A stretch of 64,000 bases of DNA, from contig NZ_QZCG01000004.1 in assembly GCF_003591515.1 (NCBI RefSeq), positions 248,001 to 312,000 of the forward strand, given 5' to 3'. A model generated the notes under the pieces. The model had not been told where the DNA came from and did not search any database. It saw only the letters and a program-made list of their open reading frames with translations. The position numbers and the translations under genes were made by a program. Positions 54,182 through 63,631 of this stretch are shown piece after piece; position 1 is the first letter of the stretch; every line of letters begins with the position of its first letter. This stretch comes from Paracoccus onubensis. Lineage in GTDB: Bacteria; Pseudomonadota; Alphaproteobacteria; Rhodobacterales; Rhodobacteraceae.

Positions 54182-55408
54182 ATGTCGCCCGCGCCCTCGA
54201 TGGAACAGCCCGCTTTTACGGCCCCCCGTAACGACAAACCGGCATGGGCAAAATCTGCTCGCGAATTGCACGCCGGACCGCGATTGCGGCGACGGCTGTG
54301 GCCATGGGGAATCGTGGTTCTGTTGATGCTGACACTGGTGGCGGTCATCGCGATGCCCGATCCGGCGCCTCCCGCTGCGCCTCCCACCCCTGTCGCCGCC
54401 GATACAGCCACCCTTCTGCATCCGCTGGATGTGTTCACCGTACGACCGCAAACCCTCCGCCGGACCCTTGCGGTCAGCGGCACCCTGCACCCGTATATTC
54501 AGGTCGAGATCGCCAGCCGGACGACAGGGACGGTCGAACAGGTTCGGGCGCGTCTGGGCGACCGGGTGTCGCGTGGCGATCTGTTACTGCAAATCGAAAG
54601 CAACAGTCAGCAGGCCCAACTTCTCCAACAGCAGGCGGCGCTGGAGGCCAACCGCGCACAGTCGCTATTGGCCGAGACGCAGAGGCAGCGGTCCGAACGG
54701 CTGAGCGATCGCGGACTGACCGCCGCCGCGAATCTCGAAAGCTCCCGCAGTAATCTCGAAGTGCACAAGGCCAATCTGGAAATGCAGCGTGCAACCGTTT
54801 CCGCCGCCAGGATCGCCCTGCGCGATACCCGCATTCTCGCACCTTTCGACGGCATCATAGCCGCGCGCAAGGTCGATCCGGGCCAGACCGTCGCCAGCGG
54901 CACCGCCGTCTTCGAACTGGCCGACCTGTCCAGCATGCAGGCAAGGGTGGACGTCCCGGTGGCCAGAACCGTATCATTGAAACCCGGACAGAAGGTTCAC
55001 CTGACATTGCAGGGCCTGCCGAACCGGGAATTCATCGGTCGAATCGATGGAATCGCTCCGGTCGCCAGCGAAGGCAGCCGCAACAGCGCCGTGACGGTGC
55101 GGGTGGACAATCCCGACGGAATCCTGCGCGGCGGCATGTTCGTCAGTGGTCAGGTCGAGATCGGCAGCCTGCCCGACGCCATCGCCATCCCGCAGGACGC
55201 GCTGCGGGAAGATGCGGACGGCCGTCATGTGCTGAAGATCAGCGGCGACCGCCTGGTGCGCCAACCGGTCGACATCGACCCGTCCATGTGGGACAGCAAC
55301 GCCCTGATCGCGATCACCTCGGGCCTGAAGGCTTCGGATCGGATCGTTTCGGGGCGGTTGCCGGAGCTGCGCGACGGCATGCAAATTCGCATCGAGGAAG
55401 CGGGCTGA
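54182..55408 (+). CDS. RND efflux periplasmic adaptor subunit (HlyD/MFP family)
   Basis: Membrane-fusion protein linking an RND pump to an outer-membrane channel. The 408 residues have a basic cytoplasmic start, one membrane anchor (WPWGIVVLLMLTLVAVIAM) near 45, and then the lipoyl half-motif EIASRTTGTVEQVRARLGDR. The coiled-coil hairpin follows (QQAALEANRAQSLLAETQRQ), then the second lipoyl half (ILAPFDGIIAARKVDPGQTV) and beta-barrel segments. It is not a lipoprotein. The ATG at 54182 leaves the usual short cytoplasmic tail; in-frame upstream codons lead into the putative lux box and are excluded. The stop overlaps the permease start by one base. The pump probably exports the product of the neighbouring NRPS or a related compound. 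Confidence 0.92.
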   Translation: MSPAPSMEQPAFTAPRNDKPAWAKSARELHAGPRLRRRLWPWGIVVLLMLTLVAVIAMPDPAPPAAPPTPVAADTATLLHPLDVFTVRPQTLRRTLAVSGTLHPYIQVEIASRTTGTVEQVRARLGDRVSRGDLLLQIESNSQQAQLLQQQAALEANRAQSLLAETQRQRSERLSDRGLTAAANLESSRSNLEVHKANLEMQRATVSAARIALRDTRILAPFDGIIAARKVDPGQTVASGTAVFELADLSSMQARVDVPVARTVSLKPGQKVHLTLQGLPNREFIGRIDGIAPVASEGSRNSAVTVRVDNPDGILRGGMFVSGQVEIGSLPDAIAIPQDALREDADGRHVLKISGDRLVRQPVDIDPSMWDSNALIAITSGLKASDRIVSGRLPELRDGMQIRIEEAG

Positions 55409-58400
55409 TGTTCCTGACCCGCATCAGCGTCAACAACCCGGTCTTTACCGTGATGGTCATGCTGGCCATCACGGTTTTTGGCCTGTTCTCCTGGCAGCGC
55501 CTGCCGGTTGAACATATGCCCGATGTCGATGTACCCGCCGTCGCCATCGTGGTCGGCTACAAAGGAGCATCGCCGGAAGCGGTAGAGAATGACATCATCA
55601 AACCCATCGAGGACTCGATGGCGACGATCAGTGGAATCGATGTGATTCGTTCCACCGCGCAGGCCGGGCAGGCCATGGTCCTGATGCAGTTCGATCTGGA
55701 GATATCCCCGGACGAGGCGATGAACAACGTGCGCGACAGGATGGCGGCGGTTCAGTCCAGCCTGCCGGATGCCGCCGAAACGCCCAGCATCCTGAAATTC
55801 GATCCTTCCGCCACGCCGGTCATCTCGCTGGCGATCAGTTCCGATCGACGCTCCCTGTCGGAGCTCACCCGGCTTGCCGAGGATCACGTTCTCGACCGGC
55901 TACGCAATGTGAATGGTGTCGGCAGCGTCACGCTTGTAGGTGGGGTTCCGCCGCAGGTCGATGTAACCATCGATCCCGACCGGCTGGCCGCGCAAGGCAT
56001 CCCCCTGTCCGAGGTCAGAACGGCAATCGCAAACGATGCCGAGGATCTGCCGGCGGGGACGATCACCGGCGGCGCGCAGTCGCAATCGATCCAGATCCGC
56101 AGCGCATTGGCGAATATCGATGATTTCCGCGACCTGATCATTGGCCATCACGCAGGACAGCCGATCCACCTGTCCGATGTCGCCGATATCAGGATCGGCG
56201 CTGCCGAGGCGCAAAGCCTCGCCTTTCTCAATGGCGAGCCCGCGCTGGCAGTCGACGTGATGAAGATTCAGGGCGCCAATACGATCGAGGTGGCCAACGG
56301 CATTGCCCATGCGGCTGAAAGTCTCGGACAAAGCCTGCTGCCCGGCGATGTTCATGTCGAAGTCATCGCCAGTGAGGCCGGGGCGGTCGAGGATTCGGTG
56401 GGCGCGGTGCAGAACATGCTGATCGAGGGCGCGGTCCTCTCGGTGCTGATCGTGTTCCTGTTCCTGAACTCATGGCGTTCGACCGTCATCACCGGGCTGG
56501 CTCTGCCGATCTCGATGATCGGAACACTGGTGGCGCTTCATTTCCTTGGCTTCACTTTGAACATCATGACGCTGATGGCGCTGTCGCTGTCGGTCGGCAT
56601 CCTGATCGACGATGCCATCGTCGTGCGCGAAAACATTGCCCGCCATCTGGAGGCCGGCAAAAGTCATCGCCGCGCGGCGTTGGATGGCACGGCAGAGATC
56701 GGCCTTGCCGTCACCGCCACCACGCTTGCCATTATCGCCGTGTTTCTGCCGGTGGCGTTCATGAACGGCATTCTGGGCCGGTTTTTCCTGCAATTCGGCG
56801 TGACGGTTTCGGTCGCCGTGCTGATCTCGCTATTCGTGGCCTTCACACTGGACCCGATGTTATCCAGCGTCTGGAACGATCCGGCCGCGCAGCCGGGGGT
56901 CCGACGCGGCCCGGTGGGGCGGTCGGTTGCACAGCTCAATCGCGGTTTCGACCGTCTGACCGGATGCTACCTGTCGATACTCCGCTGGTCGCTGCGGCAC
57001 CGGCTGACAACGCTGATAATGGCCATTACCCTGTTCATCGGCAGCTTTGCCCTGATCCCGATGGTTGGCGCCGAATTTCTGCCCTCCGAAGATAACGGCC
57101 GTGTCTCGGTCAGTATCGAAGCACCTCCGGGGTCGTCGCTGAACTATACCGCCGCCCGTGCGCAGCAGATCGAGGCAAGGCTGCGCGAGATGCCCGAGGT
57201 CGCTTCGACCTATACCAGCATCGGCACGGCCAGCGTGGGGAGTGGCCAGAGGAATACCGCAAGCATCGGGATAACATTGGTGCCACATGCGCAGCGTGAT
57301 GCCTCCGCGACGGAATTCGCCGCCAGCCTGCGGCCCATGCTTCAGCGTCACGCAGGGTTGCAGACCGAGGTCAGTGCCGGGAACGATCTGAGCGGCACGG
57401 GCAAGCCTGTGCAAATCGTCGTTCTGGGGCAGGACAGCGAGACGCTGCGGCGGATCGGCGATCGGGTGACCGAGCGGCTGACGGATATCCCGGGAGTCGA
57501 GGATATCACATCCTCGATGCGACAGACCCAGCCCGAAATCGGAATCGAACTGGATCGCCAGAGGGTCAGCGAACTGGGCCTTACCGCTCGCGATCTGAGC
57601 GCGGTTCTTCAGCCGATGATGATCGGCGAAACCGTCGCCACCTGGACCGCTCCTGACAGTCAGAGCCATGATATCGTCATCCGTCTTGGCGAGGCCGATC
57701 GCAGCCGGATCGAGGCATTGGGCAACCTGCCGGTTGGCATCGATTCGGGGAACGGCCAGATTATCCGGCTGGACCAGGTCGCCCGGATCGAACGGCGCAG
57801 CGGCCCGGACGAGATCCTGCGCGAGCAGTTATCGCGCCGGGTCACGATCGAGGCGAATCTGTCCCCCGACGCGCCCGGCGATGTCCATGCGCAAATCTCT
57901 CGCCTGACGAAGGAAATGGAACTGCCCGAAGGCTATCGCTTTTCGCTTGGCGGCGATACCGAGCAAATGGCCGAAGCGGGCGTCTCGGCGGTCTCAACGC
58001 TGTTGCTGGCGGTGATATGCATCTATCTGGTGCTGGCCTCGCAATTCGGCAGCATCCTGCAACCGCTGGCAATCATGATGTCACTGCCGCTGTCGCTGAT
58101 CGGTGTGATTGTGGGGCTGTGGCTGGGCGGGTCCAGCCTGAACGTGATGTCGGCAATCGGTACCATCATGCTGATGGGGCTGGTGGTCAAGAACGCCATC
58201 CTGCTGGTAGATAATGCCAACCAGCAGGTTCGCCGGGGCACAAATCTCTACGACGCCCTCATGGATGCGGCGCACACCCGCTTTCGTCCCATTGCGATGA
58301 CCACGCTGGCGATGATCCTGGGGATGCTGCCGATGGCGCTGAGCCTGCATCAGGGCACAAGCCAGAACGCACCCATGGCACATGCAGTGATCGGCGGGCT

Positions 58401-58692
58401 GATCTCGTCTACCGTGCTGACGCTGGTGGTGGTGCCGGTGGTGCTGACCTATCTTGACTCACTGGGTCGCCGGGTAGCGCGCATCCTGCCTGAGCCGCCT
58501 CCCGACGATCATCGGCATATGCCCGGCCGGACGCCTCCCGCTGATCTGCCCGCGGAACCGCCCGTTGCCGTGGCCAAAGCGAATCTGGCCCTGTTACCGG
58601 GCCGGGATCGTGAACGGCCTGCGGCACATTCTTCCCAGTCTCAAATCGACGCCACTTACGACAGGCCGATTCAGAAAAGCTCGGCAGGATAG
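55408..58692 (+). CDS. RND efflux permease (AcrB/MdtB-like)
   Basis: Proton-driven inner-membrane pump of the RND superfamily. The 1094-residue chain opens [20 protein letters not shown]. It has two large periplasmic loops (residues about 35-330 and 560-850) and twelve helices. The transmembrane proton relay Asp pair is in [20 protein letters not shown] near 405. [20 protein letters not shown] opens the second loop, and [20 protein letters not shown] near 935 is the second-half equivalent. The hydrophilic tail after the last helix is about 75 residues longer than usual ([20 protein letters not shown]). No outer-membrane channel gene adjoins. Substrate is unknown; position in the quorum-sensing cluster suggests the peptide product or a signal. 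Confidence 0.94.
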   Translation: MFLTRISVNNPVFTVMVMLAITVFGLFSWQRLPVEHMPDVDVPAVAIVVGYKGASPEAVENDIIKPIEDSMATISGIDVIRSTAQAGQAMVLMQFDLEISPDEAMNNVRDRMAAVQSSLPDAAETPSILKFDPSATPVISLAISSDRRSLSELTRLAEDHVLDRLRNVNGVGSVTLVGGVPPQVDVTIDPDRLAAQGIPLSEVRTAIANDAEDLPAGTITGGAQSQSIQIRSALANIDDFRDLIIGHHAGQPIHLSDVADIRIGAAEAQSLAFLNGEPALAVDVMKIQGANTIEVANGIAHAAESLGQSLLPGDVHVEVIASEAGAVEDSVGAVQNMLIEGAVLSVLIVFLFLNSWRSTVITGLALPISMIGTLVALHFLGFTLNIMTLMALSLSVGILIDDAIVVRENIARHLEAGKSHRRAALDGTAEIGLAVTATTLAIIAVFLPVAFMNGILGRFFLQFGVTVSVAVLISLFVAFTLDPMLSSVWNDPAAQPGVRRGPVGRSVAQLNRGFDRLTGCYLSILRWSLRHRLTTLIMAITLFIGSFALIPMVGAEFLPSEDNGRVSVSIEAPPGSSLNYTAARAQQIEARLREMPEVASTYTSIGTASVGSGQRNTASIGITLVPHAQRDASATEFAASLRPMLQRHAGLQTEVSAGNDLSGTGKPVQIVVLGQDSETLRRIGDRVTERLTDIPGVEDITSSMRQTQPEIGIELDRQRVSELGLTARDLSAVLQPMMIGETVATWTAPDSQSHDIVIRLGEADRSRIEALGNLPVGIDSGNGQIIRLDQVARIERRSGPDEILREQLSRRVTIEANLSPDAPGDVHAQISRLTKEMELPEGYRFSLGGDTEQMAEAGVSAVSTLLLAVICIYLVLASQFGSILQPLAIMMSLPLSLIGVIVGLWLGGSSLNVMSAIGTIMLMGLVVKNAILLVDNANQQVRRGTNLYDALMDAAHTRFRPIAMTTLAMILGMLPMALSLHQGTSQNAPMAHAVIGGLISSTVLTLVVVPVVLTYLDSLGRRVARILPEPPPDDHRHMPGRTPPADLPAEPPVAVAKANLALLPGRDRERPAAHSSQSQIDATYDRPIQKSSAG

Positions 58693-58860
58693 AGCCGGAA
58701 TCGCGAATCCTTGTCGATCGGGTATTTTTCGATCTGGTAATTTTCCGCGGGGATGATCCAGGAACACCCGGTCGGATCGGCAAGTTTTCGCCGAAACCAC
58801 CTCGGGACAGGAAAGCGTCATACATCTTGCCTAAGGTGTGCTTCGCTACAGACCGAAGTG

Positions 58861-59577
58861 ATGAAGCAAAATCCAGCTATTTGGACGCAAATGACGCTTA
58901 CCCGTGCCATACTGCCCGCCAATTCCACAGCCGAAGCGATTCAGGCCATACGCAAGATCCTGTTAGTCGATCATGTTACGCTGCATATGCTGAACAATCC
59001 CACCACGGGACTGGACAACCCTTTCGTCAGAACCACCTATCCCGAAGGCTGGGTCAGTCGCTATCTGCTGAACAACATGGCGGTCACCGATCCCGTCCTG
59101 CAACGTGCGCAACAGGGCGACACCCCGTTTTTCTGGTCCGAACTGATACTGAACGCAGATCAGATCAGGACGATGGAGGAATTCGGGCGGGCGGGTCTTG
59201 GCACAGTCGGCTACAGCCTTGTTCATATCGACCCGCATGGTCGCAAAAGCGTGTTGTCAATCAGCCGCGTCGAATCGAGAGGTTGGGACGAGCATATCGA
59301 GGCGCATGTCGATAGCCTGGAACAGGCGCATATGGACCTGCATGTAAAGGCGCTGGCCGAGGCGGCGGCCGATGCGATGGGCATTCCCCACCTCGCGCCA
59401 CGCGAATATGAATGCCTGCGCTTCACCGCTCAGGGCAAGACCTACAGCGAGATCGCGATCATCCTGAACCTGTCGGAACATACCGTGCGCAGTTATCTGA
59501 AGCTGGCACGGGTCAAGCTTAACTGTGTATCGCTGGCGCAGGCGGTGGCCAAGGCTGTACGCTACAAGATGATCTGA
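58861..59577 (+). CDS. LuxR-family acyl-homoserine-lactone receptor/regulator
   Basis: Quorum-sensing transcription factor. The 238 residues have an autoinducer-binding domain with every signature residue: Trp64 and Tyr68 in YPEGWVSRYL, Asp77 and Pro78 in AVTDPVLQRA, and Trp92 in TPFFWSEL, equivalent to the TraR residues that hold the lactone. A LuxR helix-turn-helix follows (LAPREYECLRFTAQGKTYSE, then SEHTVRSYLKLARVKL) near 175-225. The ATG at 58861 is used because the upstream frame is not domain-like. It converges with the helical-protein gene, overlapping by 16 bases. It is the obvious partner of the LuxI 540 bases away and the best candidate to bind the three shared sites. Confidence 0.93.
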   Translation: MKQNPAIWTQMTLTRAILPANSTAEAIQAIRKILLVDHVTLHMLNNPTTGLDNPFVRTTYPEGWVSRYLLNNMAVTDPVLQRAQQGDTPFFWSELILNADQIRTMEEFGRAGLGTVGYSLVHIDPHGRKSVLSISRVESRGWDEHIEAHVDSLEQAHMDLHVKALAEAAADAMGIPHLAPREYECLRFTAQGKTYSEIAIILNLSEHTVRSYLKLARVKLNCVSLAQAVAKAVRYKMI

Positions 59578-60101
59578 GGTGGTGCGTCGGGAAAGCCTCT
59601 GATGCGCTTTTCGATCCGGGTGGCCGCATGCCACAGCCGTGCCGCCATCCGGTCCTGCCCCTGCTGTTTCAGCAGATGCGCCTGCATCCCGATCACGACA
59701 GCGCGACGTGTTCCATGCAACTGGCCGAAACCGGGATGTTTCAGAATCCGGGCTATGCCTTCATGCATTTCCTGCCCCGTCATTGGCGGGACTGGCAACA
59801 TGACCTGGGTGGTGCCGCGGGCGTAAAGCATCCGCAGATGCGCCAGTGACCGCATGGGAGTCACGGGTTCCATGGCGCGCATTATCCCGATCCCGGTTTC
59901 CAGAAACCGCTGCACCTGAGCAGGATCCTGCACCTCCAGCCCCAGGCGCGCCAGCAGCGCACCCTTGTAGAGATGGGTTTCTGCGTTGGTCGAATCTTCG
60001 GCCAGCCTGCGTTCGATCAATCCCAGAACCCGCAGGATTTCGGTTGGACGGATTTCCGCAGCCAGGCAGTAGAGGGCAAAACTGTCTAAATCGCGATCCA
60101 C
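59562..60101 (-). CDS. small helical protein between luxR and luxI, unknown function
   Basis: An unrecognised protein of about 179 residues, starting at GTG 14 bases after the luxI stop (ACAGG lies ahead) and so probably co-transcribed with luxI. It is soluble and largely helical, with helix pairs suggestive of TPR-like repeats: TEILRVLGLIERRLAEDSTN, then ETHLYKGALLARLGLEVQDP and EMHEGIARILKHPGFGQL, ending ARLWHAATRIEKRIRGFP. No signal peptide, membrane segment or catalytic motif is visible. An ATG upstream would overlap luxI in a frame with unlikely composition. A role in modulating LuxR, LuxI or the peptide system is suggested by position only. Confidence 0.7.
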   Translation of the reverse strand: MDRDLDSFALYCLAAEIRPTEILRVLGLIERRLAEDSTNAETHLYKGALLARLGLEVQDPAQVQRFLETGIGIMRAMEPVTPMRSLAHLRMLYARGTTQVMLPVPPMTGQEMHEGIARILKHPGFGQLHGTRRAVVIGMQAHLLKQQGQDRMAARLWHAATRIEKRIRGFPDAPPQIIL

Positions 60102-60114
60102 TGGCGATTGCCTG

Positions 60115-60792
60115 TCAGTGCAGCATGGCGGGAACGCGCGTCGCCGCCGGCTGACAGGGCGGCATGAACGGAACCGAAGGGCGGAACAGTGGTCCGGCAA
60201 TAGAGAGAGCTTGCCGCATGCTGTGCCGCACCTGACGGGATACCGCAAAAGACGCACAACAGACCGGACGCCGACCATACCCGTCGGCCGATCCGTGCAT
60301 CTGCATCCGAACACCCGCGCGGCGATAGACGCGGCTCATCATCGGTTCAAAATTCGATACCAGGCGACTGATGCCCAAGGCCAGGGCGGCCTCACACAAT
60401 GCGAGTAACATCAGGCTGAAACCCCTCCCTGCATCCATTTTTGAGAAATCCTGCGCCAGCAATTCCTCGTCCAGACACATCCGGGTGCCTTCCCAGATAT
60501 CGTTGCCGATCAGATCCGCATTGCGGCCATGCGTTGCCCAGAACACGTCATGCAGCAGAGTCGGCCCATCGGTCGGCATCAGCCGCACGGCCCCGTAAAG
60601 CCTGCTGCGATCCCCTGAGTGCCAGACCAGATAGCTCGCCCCCAGATCGTCATAGCCGTCGCGTTCCTCATCTCCGCTGACCTGAACCGCCCAGTTCAGC
60701 CGGTCATAAAAGACCCGCTTGCGCAGGCGGAACATGGCACGCATCAAATGGGTATTGCTGGCGGTTTCATGCGGCTGGATTAGCGTGAACAT
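60115..60792 (-). CDS. acyl-homoserine-lactone synthase (LuxI family)
   Basis: Makes an N-acyl-homoserine lactone from S-adenosylmethionine and an acyl carrier. The 225 residues hold the invariant LuxI residues: Arg24, Phe28 and Trp34 in RKRVFYDRLNW, Asp45 and Asp48 in DGYDDLG, Arg70 in YGAVRLMPT, Glu101 and Arg104 in WEGTRMCLD. FSLMLLALCEAALALGISRL lies near 125, where the acyl-chain pocket forms. The C-terminal 20 residues (CQPAATRVPAMLH) exceed the core. Acyl length is not predictable by eye. A putative lux box 90 bases upstream suggests autoinduction, the classic LuxI feedback. Confidence 0.95.
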   Translation of the reverse strand: MFTLIQPHETASNTHLMRAMFRLRKRVFYDRLNWAVQVSGDEERDGYDDLGASYLVWHSGDRSRLYGAVRLMPTDGPTLLHDVFWATHGRNADLIGNDIWEGTRMCLDEELLAQDFSKMDAGRGFSLMLLALCEAALALGISRLVSNFEPMMSRVYRRAGVRMQMHGSADGYGRRPVCCASFAVSRQVRHSMRQALSIAGPLFRPSVPFMPPCQPAATRVPAMLH

Positions 60793-60881
60793 CGACAGGT
60801 GCTCCTTGCTTCCTGATTAGAGAAAGCCTCGGGCAATGCGTCGTGAATCGACAGCGCCCCGTCTGCACGCGCCCATTCCGA

Positions 60882-60901
60882 CCCCCGCATCTGTACGGGT
60901 C
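60882..60901. promoter_or_regulatory. putative lux box 2, upstream of luxI
   Basis: CCCCCGCATCTGTACGGGTC on the plus strand, between the transferase stop and the minus-strand luxI start (centre about 99 bases from the ATG). It shares CATCTGT(A/G)CGGG and the flanking C-run with the other two sites but lies in the opposite orientation relative to its gene, as expected for a near-palindromic operator. Confidence 0.62.
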
Positions 60902-60916
60902 AGGAGATGGGGCCAT

Positions 60917-61594
60917 TCAGCAGGGCCGCAGCGGCGACAATGTTCCGACCGCGACCCGGGTCAGCACCAATCCCGGCATGACCCGCAATTCTACCCGGAA
61001 ATCGCTGTCGACTCGCAGCCCGTGCAATGCCGCATCCATCAGCCGAAGATTGATGCCCGACCGAGCCGAGGCCCGAATCTCCAGATCGGCAGGGCTGACC
61101 GGCACGCCCAGTTGCAATGCCAATCCGCGCGACAGCGCCTGCTTGGCCGAAATCGCCCCTGCTTGCTGCTCTTCGGGTCGCAACCGTGCCAATCCGGGTT
61201 GTTGCGCCAGCAGATGCAGTTCTGTCCCGGACAGCAAGCCGGCCTGCGCATCGGGGCGAATCGCTTGCAGATCCAGACCCAGCGTTTCAGACCCGCTCCG
61301 ACGCAACCAGACAGCCACCTGCCCTCCATCATGGCTCATCGCTCCAACCATACCCGAAGGCCAAGCCACTTCGGGATGCCCGGGTATCGCCTGTGGTTGC
61401 AATCGCAGCAGGCGCATGCCGCGCGTCGCCATTGCTCGCGCAGTCAGAAACATGTCGCGCTCCGATTCGGGCAGAGCGGTCAACTGATCGCGATAAAGCG
61501 CCAGAAGGCGGGGACGGGCATCCGCCGCAGGCGCCAGAGGGGCGATCAGCAACAGTCCGTCAGCTTCCCTGTCAAGAATTCGGGCATGGTCCAT
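60917..61594 (-). CDS. divergent EntD-like 4'-phosphopantetheinyl transferase
   Basis: Probable enzyme that attaches the phosphopantetheine arm of CoA to NRPS carrier domains. The 225 residues have the EntD/Sfp pattern WPSGMVGAMSHDGGQVAVWL near 79-98 (with the SH of the family), GLDLQ at 106-110 and SAKQALSRGLALQLG near 149-163. In canonical enzymes the second and third positions are GIDIE and KEA/KES, the Glu residues binding magnesium. Here they are Gln110 and Gln152, while Asp108 and Lys151 remain. Activity may thus be altered. The ATG at 61594 is preferred to a TTG six codons upstream. It is transcribed towards luxI and is divergent from the exporter-NRPS operon it should serve. Confidence 0.78.
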   Translation of the reverse strand: MDHARILDREADGLLLIAPLAPAADARPRLLALYRDQLTALPESERDMFLTARAMATRGMRLLRLQPQAIPGHPEVAWPSGMVGAMSHDGGQVAVWLRRSGSETLGLDLQAIRPDAQAGLLSGTELHLLAQQPGLARLRPEEQQAGAISAKQALSRGLALQLGVPVSPADLEIRASARSGINLRLMDAALHGLRVDSDFRVELRVMPGLVLTRVAVGTLSPLRPC

Positions 61595-61711
61595 GGTTCG
61601 GGTATCCAGCAAAAAAACACATATTCGGCGGTGGGTTCTCCAGTAGGCTCAGCCCCCCGCGCCCGTCAAATGCGGGTTGCCTTTGATGCCAGACAGGCAG
61701 GCCGGAACTAA

Positions 61712-61731
61712 CCCCCTCATCTGTGCGGGAC
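61712..61731. promoter_or_regulatory. putative lux box 3, upstream of the ABC-NRPS operon
   Basis: CCCCCTCATCTGTGCGGGAC, differing from box 1 at three of 20 positions. Its centre is about 107 bases before the ABC gene start, in the 234-base gap shared with the divergent transferase gene, so it could control both. Assigned to the local LuxR by repetition and position. Confidence 0.62.
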
Positions 61732-61828
61732 AGAAGATGCAGGGCTGAATGGGCGTTTAGTCCGCATCGCAAATCCCCGCCATGCTGTTCCCGAAATGAC
61801 ATCCCCGCCACCGAATGGAGGAAATGAC

Positions 61829-63604
61829 ATGGCATCTGGTTCTTCGCCACTGTTTCGGCTGATCCGCGCGGGCCGACCCTCGGTCACGACCTTGATTCTG
61901 GCGACTCTGGCAGCGGCAGCGGGCGTCGCCTGTTCGCTGGTCTTTCCACTGCTGACCCGCAAGGTTGTGGATACCGCAGGTAGTGGCGGGCTGATCAGCG
62001 AAACCATGTCCTTCCTGATCGCGGCATTGCTGGGAGCCACCCTGTTCAATGCGCTGTCATCGCTGCTGCTGGCCCGGATCGGTCATAATATCGTCGCTAA
62101 TCTGCGCCAGCGGCTTTCCGACAAGATGCTGCGACTGACCATTCCCGCCTTTGACCACGAAGGCAGCGGCGAACGGGTCAGCCGGATCATGCGCGACTGC
62201 GAAAGCATCTCGGCCCTGACCACCACCCAGGTCGTCAACCTGATTACCGGCACAATGATGCTGATCGGGGTGGCGGCTGTCCTTTATTCGCTGGACAGCG
62301 CGCTGGCTATGACTCTGCTGGGCGCAATAATCGCCGCTTTCGCGGTATTGGTGCCTCTGTCGATGTTGCTGGACGGCCTCAGCCGCCGCACCCAGGATGA
62401 GGCCGCCCGCCTCAGCGGCCTGCTGACCCAGGTTTTCGGAGAAATCCGCCTGGTCAAGGCATTCACCGCCGAAGAACGCGAAAGCCGCCGCATCGGCAAG
62501 GCGCTGGAAAAGCTGCGGCGACTGGGCATGCGCAGCTCGACAGTCAATACCACTCTTGAGCCGGTGATTCAGTTGGCCATGACGACAGCGATCGTCACCA
62601 TCCTGATCTATGGTGCCAGCCGGGTCTCAGTCGGCACCATGAGCGTCGGCACCCTGACCGCCTTCATTCTGTCGATCCTCAACGTCATTTCGCCGCTGAT
62701 GCAGCTGACCATGTTCATGGCCGAGTTCCAGCGGGCAAAGGGCGCATCCGCCCGCATCGCCGTGCTGCTGGACGAAACAGAAGAAGAATATCTTGTCGCC
62801 GATCCCGCCCCCGCCAAGACCGGAGACCTGCGCTTCGAGAATGTGTCCTTCGCCTATCAGGCGGATGACGGCAACCACCAGCCGGTTCTGCATAATCTGT
62901 CACTGGTCTTTACGCCGGGCAGCAGCACCGCACTGGTCGGCCCCAGCGGCAGCGGGAAAAGCACTGTCCTGTCGCTGATCGAACGTTTCTATCGGCCACT
63001 CGACGGACAGATTACGCTGAACGGCACGGATATTGCCCGAATCCCCTTGCAGGATTGGCGCCGGATGATCGGCTATGTCCCGCAGAACGCCCCGATCATG
63101 CCGGGCAGCATGCGCGACAATATCACCTATGGCCTGACCGATAGTTTCACCGACGACCAGATCCGCGATGCCGCCGCCCGCGCCGATGCGCTGAACTTCA
63201 TCGAGTCCCTGCCGCGCGGACTGGACACCAATCTGATCGAACAGGGCAACAACCTGTCGGGCGGACAGCGCCAGCGGGTCGCCATTGCCCGCATGTTCCT
63301 GCGCGATCCCCGGATCCTGATCCTGGACGAGGCAACCTCTGCGCTGGACGGTGAAACCGAAAGCCAGGTGAAGGCATCGCTTGACCGGCTGCGCGCTGGT
63401 CGCACCAACATTGTCGTTGCACATCGCCTGTCGACCGTTTTCGACGCCGATCTGATCGTTTTCCTCGAAGGGGGGCGCGTCTCGGGCTTGGGCACGCATG
63501 CCGAACTCGTGGCGACACATGAATTCTATGCCCGGCTGGTGGGACGGCAGAATCACGCCGCGGCCCAACCTGCCGCCGTCCTGCCAGTCCCGCTCTCCGC
63601 CTGA
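61829..63604 (+). CDS. ABC exporter, fused membrane and ATPase domains
   Basis: Half-size ABC exporter acting as a homodimer in the inner membrane. The 591 residues comprise six helices (about residues 15-310; EGSGERVSRIMRDCESISAL is the cytoplasmic coupling region) and an ATPase with Walker A GPSGSGKST at 371, Q-loop YVPQNAPIMPGSM, signature LSGGQRQRVAIA at 476, Walker B ILILDEATSALDGETES near 500 and H-loop VVAHRLST. Resemblance is to the BmrA/LmrA/lipid-A-flippase group. The ATG at 61829 follows a strong GGAGGAA; an upstream in-frame ATG lacks one. The NRPS begins 27 bases after its stop, so export of that peptide is the natural inference. Confidence 0.94.
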   Translation: MASGSSPLFRLIRAGRPSVTTLILATLAAAAGVACSLVFPLLTRKVVDTAGSGGLISETMSFLIAALLGATLFNALSSLLLARIGHNIVANLRQRLSDKMLRLTIPAFDHEGSGERVSRIMRDCESISALTTTQVVNLITGTMMLIGVAAVLYSLDSALAMTLLGAIIAAFAVLVPLSMLLDGLSRRTQDEAARLSGLLTQVFGEIRLVKAFTAEERESRRIGKALEKLRRLGMRSSTVNTTLEPVIQLAMTTAIVTILIYGASRVSVGTMSVGTLTAFILSILNVISPLMQLTMFMAEFQRAKGASARIAVLLDETEEEYLVADPAPAKTGDLRFENVSFAYQADDGNHQPVLHNLSLVFTPGSSTALVGPSGSGKSTVLSLIERFYRPLDGQITLNGTDIARIPLQDWRRMIGYVPQNAPIMPGSMRDNITYGLTDSFTDDQIRDAAARADALNFIESLPRGLDTNLIEQGNNLSGGQRQRVAIARMFLRDPRILILDEATSALDGETESQVKASLDRLRAGRTNIVVAHRLSTVFDADLIVFLEGGRVSGLGTHAELVATHEFYARLVGRQNHAAAQPAAVLPVPLSA

Positions 63605-63631
63605 TCTCGACCGAACACGGGAGTTCCTCCG

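Noticed and set aside
61613..61828. Fur or other iron box in front of the NRPS operon
   Set aside because: No A/T-rich GATAAT-like repeats were seen; the only clear motif in the gap is the putative lux box.
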